Source of the DNA: Bacteroidota bacterium
Lineage (GTDB): Bacteria > Bacteroidota > Bacteroidia > NS11-12g > UBA9320
Assembly: GCA_016124755.1 (NCBI GenBank)
Contig: WGNA01000016.1
Location: 1-64,000, forward strand
Length of the DNA: 64,000 bases
Direction: 5' to 3'
The first letter of the stretch is position 1, and every line of letters begins with the position of its first letter. The translations under genes were made by a program, and so were the position numbers. The notes beneath the pieces were generated by a model. The model ran no database searches, was not told the origin of the DNA, and was given only the letters and a program-made list of their open reading frames with translations. Below, one piece after another: positions 7,936 through 17,302 of the stretch.

Positions 7936-9900
7936 TTAAACCTTGTTTACAAAATACATTTCAATCTCACCCTTGCCTTTAGCGGTTATTTTGCCACGAC
8001 TTTCAAACGTAAATTGTGCATCGTCTTTGAGGATTTCGTAAGTTGTCTGACTGATATTTACTTTTCCAACCTGTCCCGAACTTTCCATACGACTGGCGGT
8101 GTTTACCGTATCTCCCCAAATATCGTATTGAAATTTTTTAACACCTACGATTCCGGCCACAACGGGGCCTGTATGAATTCCGATTCGCATATCAAAACCG
8201 GTTTTTTCGATGGTAGTTAATTGTATTTTGCGATTAGAGATATATTCCTGCATTTCCAGTGCGGCCAGTATAGTATTTTTAACCGAATCATCTGAAGGCA
8301 CTGGCAGCCCGCCTGCAGCCATGTATGAATCGCCGATAGTTTTAATCTTTTCAATTCCAAATTTTTCAATAATCCCATCGAACGCTTCAAAACATGTATT
8401 GATCTCGGACACCAAATCCTGAGCACTGAGCTTCTCACTTGCAGCGGTAAACCCTTTAAAGTCTGTAAAAAGAATGGATACCATTTCGAAATCACGCGCT
8501 TCGGCACGTCCCTTTTCCTTCAGTTCTTCGGCGATTTCAGCAGGCAGAATATTAAGTAAAAGATTTTCTGATCTTTCTTTTTCTTTTGAAATCATGTCCC
8601 GAGATTTTCTCACAAAGCGCCAGCGACTATAGAAACCTCCTGCAAGCAAAAGGGCAAACAATCCACCTGTCAAAGCCCAATTTCTGATTTGATTTCTCTT
8701 TTGTAATTCATCTTCATGTGCTTCTTTAACCAATCTTTCTCTCTCTGCTGTTGCCAGACTGTCCTCAAGCATTTGTTTGGCAAACTCCATCCTCTGAAGC
8801 TCTTGATTAGTTTCATCCTTCTGCAAACTATCATCGATTTCCTGTATTTGTTCTAAATAGGTCAATGCATCGTTACCATTTCCCATGTTCTTATACGAAT
8901 CGTAAAGACAATAACAAGCCTGCTTTTTTATTTTTAATGATTGAATATTTTCGGCAATGCCATACCCTTGCCTACAATATTCTAAAGCTTTCCGGGTTTG
9001 ACCAAGTTGTAAAAAAATAGACCCAATATTTGTCAATAATCCCGCAATTCCCTGTTCGCTACCCAGTTCTTTGTTTATCTCCAAAGATTTTTGATAATAT
9101 TCCAAGGCTTCTGACATATTTTCTTCAGCTTCAAATACGGATGCCATACTCTGCAACGATATGGCGACTCCGTTTGCATCGCCCAGCTCCTTGTTTAATT
9201 TCAGGCATTTCTTATAATACTCCAGAGCTTTGTGGTAATTTTTAAGGTAAAAATATTGATTCCCGAGATTTTGAAATGATTTGGTGATTCCTGGGTCATA
9301 TCCCAACTCTTCAAAAATGGATAAGCCCTTTTTTAGGTAATCCAATGCTTTGGAGTAATTGCCATAATTCTGATGTATAACACCTATACTGGTGTAGCTC
9401 TGAGCAACACCTCTTTCATCATTCTGCTTTTCTTTAAGAACGAGACTTTTTTGATGATACTCCAAAGCTTTTAAGTCATTACCTTGCTGACTATAAACAA
9501 TCGCAATATTATTCAGTGTAGTAGCCAATCCTAATTCATCACCAAGTTCTTCATTAAGTGCTAAACACTTCTTAAGATACTTCAAAGCTTCGGGAAAATT
9601 CCCTCTGATTATATGAGAAATACCTTGTGTATTCCGTGCAGCACACATGTCATACTTTAGAGACTTACTATTCGCAAAGTCATACTGTAACTGTGCGAAG
9701 TAAAAGGCAGAATCCGGCTTAGAATATAGATAGCCATCCCAGATAAATCTTTGAACTGCATTCAGTCGTGTAGTGTCTGGCTTAGTGTTATCTTGCCATA
9801 TATTCCATAGAGAATCGATATTTTGTGCATGTAAAGAGATTGATAAACACGCTGAACACCATAACAGAAATGCAATTTGAAAATATTTAGATTTCGTCAT
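7936..9900 (-). CDS. TPR-domain class III adenylate cyclase, paralogue 2
   Basis: A 654-residue paralogue of the gene at 2156-4039. It has a signal peptide (to about SLHAQ), a long array of about eight 40-residue TPRs (repeating motif ALEYYKKCL with NKELG), a short coiled coil, a membrane helix (WALTGGLFALLLAGGFY) and a C-terminal cyclase domain. The catalytic residues match paralogue 1: FTDF, KIKTIGDSYMA, YDIWGDTVN and SRME, so cAMP synthesis is predicted. Its TPRs are more regular than in paralogue 1. It is followed by mscS after 15 bp. The periplasmic TPR array probably senses a protein or peptide partner (inference). Confidence 0.93.
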   Translation of the reverse strand: MTKSKYFQIAFLLWCSACLSISLHAQNIDSLWNIWQDNTKPDTTRLNAVQRFIWDGYLYSKPDSAFYFAQLQYDFANSKSLKYDMCAARNTQGISHIIRGNFPEALKYLKKCLALNEELGDELGLATTLNNIAIVYSQQGNDLKALEYHQKSLVLKEKQNDERGVAQSYTSIGVIHQNYGNYSKALDYLKKGLSIFEELGYDPGITKSFQNLGNQYFYLKNYHKALEYYKKCLKLNKELGDANGVAISLQSMASVFEAEENMSEALEYYQKSLEINKELGSEQGIAGLLTNIGSIFLQLGQTRKALEYCRQGYGIAENIQSLKIKKQACYCLYDSYKNMGNGNDALTYLEQIQEIDDSLQKDETNQELQRMEFAKQMLEDSLATAERERLVKEAHEDELQKRNQIRNWALTGGLFALLLAGGFYSRWRFVRKSRDMISKEKERSENLLLNILPAEIAEELKEKGRAEARDFEMVSILFTDFKGFTAASEKLSAQDLVSEINTCFEAFDGIIEKFGIEKIKTIGDSYMAAGGLPVPSDDSVKNTILAALEMQEYISNRKIQLTTIEKTGFDMRIGIHTGPVVAGIVGVKKFQYDIWGDTVNTASRMESSGQVGKVNISQTTYEILKDDAQFTFESRGKITAKGKGEIEMYFVNKV

Positions 9901-10347
9901 TCTGGTTATTTTTTTAGGAAACAGTCAAAAGATTGTACGTAGGCTTCTATGGTCTGCATGCTCATTTACTACGAGATTAACCCCGAATATAAGATAAGTC
10001 GTGGGAAAGACTATAGAACGAAAATATTCAGGAATCGGAAACAACTTGTTTGTTCAACGTTAAAATCATGTTTTAAGTAATAGAAAGGTTAATACATAAA
10101 ACCTTAAAAGTATGATGTTTTTTGATTTCCATTTCTCCAATACGAAGCCGAACAGGTCATGGGTCATTCAATGTTTTCGACTGCTTCGAGTATATACCTC
10201 GGAGAACTCTCCTTTGCCAAGGATTTATTCACGATAGGTATAAAAGCAATTAGAGCAAACAGACGATCCAACATATTGTGCATAAATCAAATAATTAGTA
10301 CCAATTTGAAACTCATATCCAGAGGCGGACTTACCTATATAAAGATT
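9901..10347. other. Intergenic region without a convincing gene
   Basis: An open frame of 89 codons on the plus strand (10159-10428) runs into the 3' end of the next minus-strand gene and lacks a credible start or composition. The segment 10150-10270 weakly resembles 32368-32520 (shared words GCCGAA, GAACAGGT, TACCTCGGAGAA). No tRNA or other RNA gene is seen. Confidence 0.6.
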
Positions 10348-10701
10348 TCAAAATTCTTTTATCAGGTTTATAAGATCAACCCGGGCTTTGGCTGGTCGGT
10401 AATGAATATGATTGTATTGATAGATTAACTTCTGATCTGCCTGATACTTCAATCCAAAACTCTCGAATATTTTGGTGTATTTATAATGTGTATAAAGAAA
10501 AATAAGACCGTGCACTTCAAAGGCAATATATTCTTCAGTATCCGGTCTTCGAATCATTAATTCATGATAACCATCGTGGAAAATGAATTCAGCATATTTA
10601 TCCAAAGCGGCTATCAAATTATCCTTCGTTAGCTGGCCATCAAATTCAACTGGATTTCCGGGATCATCTAGTTCCCGAATTTTAATCAGTGGATTTTCCA
10701 A
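10348..10701 (-). CDS. Small cytoplasmic protein, unknown function
   Basis: A 117-residue product beginning at a TTG (MENPLIKIREL). It has no signal peptide or membrane segment and no recognised domain; it is mixed alpha-beta with acidic and aromatic stretches (YHELMIRRPDTEEYIAFEVHG). Its start overlaps the end of the gene at 10682-11071 by 20 bp, so the two are translationally coupled. The pairing resembles a two-protein module, but nothing identifies it as toxin-immunity or toxin-antitoxin. Confidence 0.7.
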   Translation of the reverse strand: MENPLIKIRELDDPGNPVEFDGQLTKDNLIAALDKYAEFIFHDGYHELMIRRPDTEEYIAFEVHGLIFLYTHYKYTKIFESFGLKYQADQKLIYQYNHIHYRPAKARVDLINLIKEF

Positions 10702-11071
10702 CGTATTCTTTATAATATAAAAGGAAATTTTTAATATTCTCTATGTGATTAAAATAAGCCACAAACCGCCTTTCTTCATCTGTGGATTGCTCCAGATAAA
10801 ACGGCTCTGAATTAAAATCCCTTAAAACACACTTAGGTGGAAACCAATTTCTCACTTTCTCCATATCAAAGGGAATCTCAATTAACCGATTTTCCTTATC
10901 ATCCCAAAATGAATTCTCTTTAATAATCACATGTTCTTCCAACCGAATTTTGCCGAGAATTTCAACAAAATTGCGTGTAAACTTTTTAATTTCTTCACAC
11001 GGATTCGTGATTCCCGCTTCCTGCATTTCCATTCGGGTTGAATAGATTTTCAGAAAGTGTTTAACGTTCAT
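10682..11071 (-). CDS. Small cytoplasmic protein, unknown function
   Basis: A 129-residue product with an ATG start, not recognised. It is charged and probably mostly helical, with a C-terminal helix IENIKNFLLYYKEYVG. There are no secretion signals. It is the first gene of a two-gene unit with 10348-10701, overlapping its start by 20 bp. Confidence 0.7.
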   Translation of the reverse strand: MNVKHFLKIYSTRMEMQEAGITNPCEEIKKFTRNFVEILGKIRLEEHVIIKENSFWDDKENRLIEIPFDMEKVRNWFPPKCVLRDFNSEPFYLEQSTDEERRFVAYFNHIENIKNFLLYYKEYVGKSTD

Positions 11072-11136
11072 ATTCCGTTATATCACAATTCATGTTTTGA
11101 TTTAACGAAGAGAAATGATCACCGCTATATTCTGTG

Positions 11137-11790
11137 TTATTCCACATCAAATCCATAATCGCTTTTAATCTGACGAACCGGCAACACCATTAAACTCATA
11201 AACATGGGTATGCGCGTATCCGGCCGATTAGAGAGTGACGCCGGTTGAGAAACTATCGTGTTCACCACATCCTGACCTTTCAGCACACGGCCAAAAACAG
11301 TATAGGCTCCATTGAGGTTTTTACATCCTTCTTCCGAAACAACAATGTAGAATTGAGAACCGCTAGATGCGCGTTCGGGATTCACCTGATCAGAAGTTCG
11401 TGCCGCACCAATCGCTCCCAGAATATGCGTATATCTCGGGGTATCTATCTCCGCAGGAATTGTGTAACCGGGACCACCTTGTCCGTCGTTGGTTCGGTTA
11501 TTATCTTTACTCAAAGGATCTCCTCCCTGAATTACAAAATTTTTAACGACTCTGTGGAATTCGGTTGAATCATAAAATCCTTCCTGGGCAAGCTTATGAA
11601 AATTTGCTCTGTGTCTTGGCGTGCCTTTATACATGTAGCAAATCATGTCGCCAAACGAAGTATTGATTTTCACTAATGTGTCCATCGGACCGGGATCGGC
11701 TGTATCGTCTTTGCACGATTGAACTACAAAAACGTTTACCAACAAGGTTAAGATTAACAACGACGGAAGAATTGAATTTCTAAATTTCAT
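11137..11790 (-). CDS. Cyclophilin-type peptidyl-prolyl isomerase, lipoprotein
   Basis: The 217-residue product starts at the ATG at 11790. The longer frame to 11901 is rejected because the -7 element at 11816-11823 lies inside it. A lipoprotein signal ends VVQSC. The mature protein has the cyclophilin core: GDMICYMY, FHRVVKNFVIQGGDP, GPGYTIPAE, GAIGAARTSDQVNPERASSG and a SQFYIV strand, with the catalytic R of FHRV and the Q of IQGGDP kept. It should assist folding of proline-containing proteins in the periplasm. It stands alone with a repeat island upstream. Confidence 0.93.
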   Translation of the reverse strand: MKFRNSILPSLLILTLLVNVFVVQSCKDDTADPGPMDTLVKINTSFGDMICYMYKGTPRHRANFHKLAQEGFYDSTEFHRVVKNFVIQGGDPLSKDNNRTNDGQGGPGYTIPAEIDTPRYTHILGAIGAARTSDQVNPERASSGSQFYIVVSEEGCKNLNGAYTVFGRVLKGQDVVNTIVSQPASLSNRPDTRIPMFMSLMVLPVRQIKSDYGFDVE

Positions 11791-11815
11791 TTTGCTTTGG
11801 TGATTATCAGGGAAC

Positions 11816-11823
11816 CAAATATA
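11816..11823 (-). promoter_or_regulatory. Bacteroidota -7 element of the cyclophilin gene
   Basis: The minus strand reads TATATTTG, a perfect consensus, about 25 bp upstream of the ATG at 11790. It decides the start of that gene. Confidence 0.75.
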
Positions 11824-13678
11824 GAGGATAATTGGAGAATGACTAACGCATGCCTGATTATACCGGGGACTAAGAAAAATACCGGAAGGCACTGTACGCA
11901 TAAATTGAACTTGCTTAAGGATCGGATTCCTTGGGAGAAAGCAGCAACTTTTTTTTCACGCAGAGACGCAAATATTTTCAGAACTCAAGATTATTTGGGA
12001 AAGAATTATTTTTTGTGGTCTTATCCTGCTTTTGATTTGAGACGCAAAGTTGGTCAACTGGCGAATGCCTTAATAAATATAGTTTAATTATAGGTAACGA
12101 GGTTCGGTATTGTCAGCATAAATTTGGGAATTTCACCACGGAGCGTCATCCTACTGACGAACTCTAAAATCTATCGAATAGAAATGAACATTTGAAAAGA
12201 GTTGTCAGTATGAACTACCATTCAACGTTCCGGGATCTCTTGCCACATCCCAGAAATTCCTTTCATTCAATTAATACTTAAGGGGCGTTATGCGGGCCAT
12301 CCCTACAATTCGTTTGTGTAACCGTTGTTTTGCTTTCGCACAAAAGAGCTTCTTTCAGTCGCTTTTTGTCGCTGGCAAAACTACCGGCAACACGGCTCTC
12401 ATTTCCGATCCTGTCCCTAACGCAGTTTAAGGTCTAATTCTACATTGCGGTATACGGGAACGGGAACCATCTTGGAACAGAAGAGCGATAGAGCGGAGTA
12501 CGGAGAGCGATCAATTCTGAGCTAAACGAAGAATCTCTCACGACCACAGAGAAAGCGTCATCCTGAACAAAATGAAGGAACCCTTTTTTAATTAAAGAAT
12601 GAAATAAATTAAGGAATTAAGAAATTGGGGAATTACTGACGAATGCCTTGATAAATGAAGATTAACAACAGGTAACAAGGTTCGGCATTGTCAGCATAAA
12701 TTGGGGAATTGGTGAAATGGGGAATACGAGAACTAACCACGGAGGTCATCGTACTAAAGAATACCATTGGTTAGTTTTTCTGAATCAACTATTCCGTTGC
12801 CGCATTATCAGCATAAATTGAACTTGCTTCAGGATCTTACGCTATGAAAGGACTTCGGTCTTTTAATTGGTTACCTGGTATTTTGTAGATACCAAGTGAG
12901 AAACAGATGCTTCACTTCCTTCAGCATGACGGTTAAGGAGTTGTGTAAAGAAGAGATTCTTCGCTGTGCTCAGAATTCTGGTTGGGTTGCTCAAAATAAA
13001 TTCTGAGTAAACGAAGAATCTCCCACGACCACAGAGAAAGCGTCATCCTGAACAAAGTGAAGGAACACTTTTTTAATTAAAAAATGAAATAAATTAAGGG
13101 AATTAAGAAATTGGGGAATTTCACCACGGAGCGTCATCCCGGACAACGTTCCGGGATCTCTTGTCACATTCCGGTATACGGGAACGGGAACCATCTTGGA
13201 ACGGAAGAGCGATAGAGCGGAGCACGGAGAGTGATCAATTCTGAGCTAAACGAAGAATCTCTCACGACCACAGAGAAAGCGTCATCCTGAACAAAGTGAA
13301 GGAACACTTTTTTAATTAAAAAATGAAAAAATGAAAAGAATTACCGACGAATGCTTGAGTATATTGAGGAATAGAGAGACATTAATGAAAGGCATTGTCA
13401 GCATAAATTAAGGGAAGTAAGAAATTGGGGAATTACTGACGAATGTCTTAATAAATAAGATTAACAACAGGTAACAAGGTTCGGTATTGTCAGCATAAAT
13501 TGGTGAAATGGGGAATACGAGAATTAGCCACAGAAGTCACTATACTGACGAATACCGGTAAAGTGACTGTTGAAGAAAAGTATTACAGCTCGGCATTGTT
13601 GGAATAAAGGAAGCATGATCCACCTTTTAAACTCCCAAAATCTGGTTGCGAACAATCGACAAGGGTTCGGTTATTTTT
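11824..13678. repeat. Gene-free repeat island
   Basis: About 1.85 kb with no credible gene. Copies of several repeat types are mixed. A ~153-bp block runs 12448-12600 and 13172-13324, with a partial copy from 12998. A word GGTAACAAGGTTCGGYATTG plus TCAGCATAAATT recurs at about 12093, 12670 and 13470. GCGTCATCC words are followed by CGGGATCTCTTG near 12137/12230 and at 13131-13163. Several blocks begin with TACTGACGAATGCC. The blocks are close copies in shuffled order, as in decayed mobile or recombinogenic DNA. Confidence 0.85.
12286..12423. repeat. Structured intergenic element with GCGTTA ends
   Basis: The element begins GCGTTATGCGGGCC and ends CCCTAACGC, so both ends read GCGTTA inward. 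Inside, CCGTTGTTTTGC (12322-12333) pairs with GCAAAACTACCGG (12375-12387). Nested inside that, CGCACAAAAGAGC (12337-12349) pairs imperfectly with GTCGCTTTTTGTCGC (12358-12372). The whole can fold as one long imperfect hairpin. The architecture resembles the element at 37426-37567. No protein is encoded. Confidence 0.6.
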
Positions 13679-16600
13679 TTATTCTGCGTGAACCGGAAAC
13701 CGCAAATGAAACTCTGTTCCGGAACCAACGCGGGTATCGAACCAAATGTCGCCTCCGCAGGCTTCCATCATCTTTTTGGTCATAGCTAAACCAAGTCCCA
13801 TTCCCGAGGTTTTCGTGCTGAAATTCGGAACAAATATCTTGCTTCTCGCTTCTTCCGGAATGCCTTTTCCATTGTCTTTAATGTGAATGGTTACAACCTT
13901 TTCCTGCAATTCCATCCGGATTTCAATCTTGCCTTTCTGGTCTTCTTCCATCGCCTGTATGGCATTTTTAATCACATTGGTAAAAATGCGTTTTAAATGA
14001 TTTTTATCGGCGTAAACTTCTACATTCGGCATATTCGGATCGTAGCTGAAAAATACATTATCCGTCTTTTCAAATAATATAATATTGTTGGTAAGAATTT
14101 CCGTTAAATCGCAAATTTCAAAATTATCCACCGGCATATTGGCAAAACTCGAAAACTCACTCGCCAGATGTGAAAGACCTTCGATCTGCTCAATAAGAAC
14201 CGCCGTTACTCTTTTAAATGTCACTTCCAGTTTATCGCTGTTATCAGCCCACGCTCGTTGTAAATGCTGGATGTTCAGTTTCATCGGTGTGAGTGGATTT
14301 TTAATTTCGTGAGCCACCTGCCGCGCCATTTCTTTCCACGCTCCTTCCCTCTCTGAGGCACTGAGTTTTAATGCGGACTCTTCTAACTGCACCACCATTT
14401 TGTTGTACTGCTGAACCAGCTTTCCGATTTCGTCGTTGCGCTTCCACTCAATCATTTCATTCGAAGTTCCGAGTCCGGTTTGCGACATTTTTTCCCGGAT
14501 AATCTGCAGCGGTTTCGAAATTCGTTGCGAAACAATAAAGGCTAAAACAAAAGCCAGCAACATCAGAAATAAATATAAATTCACGAACGTAACCGTGAAT
14601 GACGAAATCTCATGATCCAGTTCATTTTGTTGCGAAAAATACGGAAGATTAAGATACGCAATTACCTGCCGGTTTTCATTTAACAAAGGAATATATGCCG
14701 ACGTAAATTGTACATTTCTCAGGTGTTCATTCTGAATAATCTGCGAACTTCGCTTCTCGGATAATTTATCCAACGCCACCGGATCCATCACCGGCGCCAT
14801 AATGTGTTTATCGTATAATTCCTGCACACTCGAAGCCAATAAATATCCCTTCGGATCAAAAATATTGGCTTCTACCTTAAACACATCTCCGATTTCATTT
14901 ACAATGAGTTGTCGTGCTTCCGAATCCTTTAATTTGGAAGGCATATCCACCTCATTCTGAATTTGATTTGCCACCTCCCGGATTTTATACATCAGCTCCC
15001 GCTCCGATCTTCTCTGATCATTAATTCTGATAAATTCGATGGTCACATAAAGCGAAATCAACAACCCCACGAGAACCAATCCGACCATGGCAAAACGAAT
15101 ACGGGTGCTCAGAAATATTTGCTCAATTCCCAGTCTTGACAAGCGTTGCAGGCGACTGTAGCGAAAATTCTGATAGGCAACCGAATTCGCATTTCTTCTC
15201 AGATATCGCTCGGTAAGATAAATGAACAGCCACCAGATTGCGGAAAGTGCCAACCAACACAATGCAAAAAATACCAGAGAAAAACTGAATGTCGAAATAA
15301 TAGCCAACCGGTGAGTATTCGGGTGACTCAACACAACTACAGAAGTTTCATCCTGCCGGCTTATGAAATGTTCGAATTTCTTCTGGCGGCCAAAGGGTTC
15401 TTCATTCATGAGTTTCGCCGAATCGAGAAGCAGATCGTACGAATAACTTCCCTTTTGATGCATCAGACGATTGCGGTTATAAATCGCGTACGAATAATTT
15501 TCGAGATCAATTACCTTTTGCTCCGGACGCTTTTGTGCCAATTGAGGATATTCATATGAACTCTGAATAAATTTAGGTTCGAGCAGAATAAAGATATTTC
15601 CGTAATGTCCGTGTAAATCACAATTTTCAAATTTGGCTAAATATCCATTGAATATTTCGGTGCTTTTCACCTGATAGAAGTGATTCGACATGGTGGGAAA
15701 TGCCTGAAAATTATACAAATAATTCAAGTCTTCGTAACTGTACCGGGTACTGGAATTAATATTATTCCCAACCGAATCAAAACTAATCACCAGCAAATTA
15801 TACCGATCGAGATAACCTCCGAAATACAATCTTCTCAGCCGGCGTTCAAACTGATCTTTCCGGTTGGCAAACGCTGCAAAATCCTCGGGTTGCAAAAATT
15901 CTGCGACCAGTGAATTCTCCATGTTTTTAAAAATATATTCCGCCTCAAGATCTTTATTGGAAATAAGTTTTGCAGCGTAATGATTGAGATATTCAACCTC
16001 CCTTTCACGCTGGGTTTGAAATACCGTTTGTGAATAAAAAAGTGATATCAGCAGTAAAAATGAAATGTACTGATATAATGCTTTATTCCTCTTCCATTGT
16101 AAAAGAAACAGGATCAGAATTGCAAAAATTAAAGATGGCAGAAGACCGCTGATACTTCTGCGTGCATCCAGAATCTGAAACATAAAGAACACGCCCGCCG
16201 CACCGGCAAAAATGAATATTTGGGTTCTTGAAAATTTATCTGTACTAATAAAAGACCGAATGATTGTAAAATACAACCACACTAAAACGAATATAAAAAA
16301 AGTGGCTACAGCCGTGTAAAGAGTAAGGGTCGAAAGATTCGTAACATCGAACGAGATGTTGGAATGTTTTACCAAACTTACAATTACCGATCGGATGAGA
16401 TCAGCCCCGAAAAACAAAATTAAACCGGCTAAAAATAATAGGGCATGCTCTAATCTTTTATCTTTAACATCTTCCGGATGATACAGTGCATGAATGGTGT
16501 ACGCAATAATGAGAGCACAGAAAATATGCAATCCCAGATCACCGAGAGAAGGAAGTCCGCGGATACTAGCGAAGATGGTCGGATTAAAAATAAACAAACT

Positions 16601-17302
16601 GCTGAGTCCCGCATGAATCCATCCATTGAAGGTTCCGATGCGAATTAATAAAACAAATACCACGGTAATCCAGGTTCCGTTTTTCCAAAAGAAAAAAGCA
16701 ATTCCAAAGGCAATTAATGCGAATAACAAACCGCAGATATGCAGCCAGGCAGAGGCAGTTTTATCTTCCGAATTTCCATAAAAACTGATGTAAACATCTT
16801 TCCAGAGTTGATGGGGCTCAACTTTATGAACCAATTCAAAATTTTCGGATTGAAGCGGATGAATATAATTCCGGTATTCAAAACTTCCCTGCGGATATCG
16901 GATCAGTGCATGAGAAATAGCGAGATGTTTTTTGCGATCGTTGATCAGAATATCCCAGCCGCCCTGATGTGAAACAAACTGAACTCCGTCGATTGCGAGC
17001 ATGGCGCTGTCGGGAATCCACTCGTTGTGCGTCCAGCGATCGACGGTTTCTCCCAAATAATGAAACATCCGCCACCATTGCGGCAATTTATCAGACCCGA
17101 TAAATGTGTCGGTAGTGCTCATAGCTTTTTCTCCTTCATCCACCAGATCAAGCATTTCCGCAGCCGCCTCGTTTGCCTGTCGAGTCTGGGATCTCCGGAG
17201 ATCTTCCTCGTCGGTATTTCCTAAAAAATGAGAAATTATAAATAATATTAAAGACGCCGACATAGCGACCCAATACCATCGGATTGCACCTTTCGTATTC
17301 AA
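13679..17302 (-). CDS. Very large NtrY-like sensor histidine kinase
   Basis: A 1207-residue inner-membrane kinase. The N-terminal part has a signal anchor, a soluble segment of about 150 residues, then about seven membrane helices between about residues 185 and 430. A large extracytoplasmic region follows, then helices near 690 and 760, a Cache-like sensor region and a last helix leading to a HAMP domain. The HisKA motif is ARQVAHEIKNPLTP with phosphorylated H998. The ATPase domain has NVIKNAIQAM, DNGKGIP and GMGLGLAM. This kinase is far longer than ordinary NtrY (about 700 residues). The start is a TTG overlapping the hldD stop (TTGA). No response regulator is adjacent. Confidence 0.92.
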   Translation of the reverse strand: MNTKGAIRWYWVAMSASLILFIISHFLGNTDEEDLRRSQTRQANEAAAEMLDLVDEGEKAMSTTDTFIGSDKLPQWWRMFHYLGETVDRWTHNEWIPDSAMLAIDGVQFVSHQGGWDILINDRKKHLAISHALIRYPQGSFEYRNYIHPLQSENFELVHKVEPHQLWKDVYISFYGNSEDKTASAWLHICGLLFALIAFGIAFFFWKNGTWITVVFVLLIRIGTFNGWIHAGLSSLFIFNPTIFASIRGLPSLGDLGLHIFCALIIAYTIHALYHPEDVKDKRLEHALLFLAGLILFFGADLIRSVIVSLVKHSNISFDVTNLSTLTLYTAVATFFIFVLVWLYFTIIRSFISTDKFSRTQIFIFAGAAGVFFMFQILDARRSISGLLPSLIFAILILFLLQWKRNKALYQYISFLLLISLFYSQTVFQTQREREVEYLNHYAAKLISNKDLEAEYIFKNMENSLVAEFLQPEDFAAFANRKDQFERRLRRLYFGGYLDRYNLLVISFDSVGNNINSSTRYSYEDLNYLYNFQAFPTMSNHFYQVKSTEIFNGYLAKFENCDLHGHYGNIFILLEPKFIQSSYEYPQLAQKRPEQKVIDLENYSYAIYNRNRLMHQKGSYSYDLLLDSAKLMNEEPFGRQKKFEHFISRQDETSVVVLSHPNTHRLAIISTFSFSLVFFALCWLALSAIWWLFIYLTERYLRRNANSVAYQNFRYSRLQRLSRLGIEQIFLSTRIRFAMVGLVLVGLLISLYVTIEFIRINDQRRSERELMYKIREVANQIQNEVDMPSKLKDSEARQLIVNEIGDVFKVEANIFDPKGYLLASSVQELYDKHIMAPVMDPVALDKLSEKRSSQIIQNEHLRNVQFTSAYIPLLNENRQVIAYLNLPYFSQQNELDHEISSFTVTFVNLYLFLMLLAFVLAFIVSQRISKPLQIIREKMSQTGLGTSNEMIEWKRNDEIGKLVQQYNKMVVQLEESALKLSASEREGAWKEMARQVAHEIKNPLTPMKLNIQHLQRAWADNSDKLEVTFKRVTAVLIEQIEGLSHLASEFSSFANMPVDNFEICDLTEILTNNIILFEKTDNVFFSYDPNMPNVEVYADKNHLKRIFTNVIKNAIQAMEEDQKGKIEIRMELQEKVVTIHIKDNGKGIPEEARSKIFVPNFSTKTSGMGLGLAMTKKMMEACGGDIWFDTRVGSGTEFHLRFPVHAE

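Noticed and set aside
10159-10428. Plus-strand frame of 89 codons
   Set aside because: Overlaps the real minus-strand gene at its 3' end, with no promoter or ribosome-binding site and atypical residues.
12286-12423. Integron attC site
   Set aside because: The GCGTTA/TAACGC ends are suggestive, but the full R box consensus is not met (GTTATGC versus GTTRRRY), there is no integrase, and no cassette gene is adjacent.
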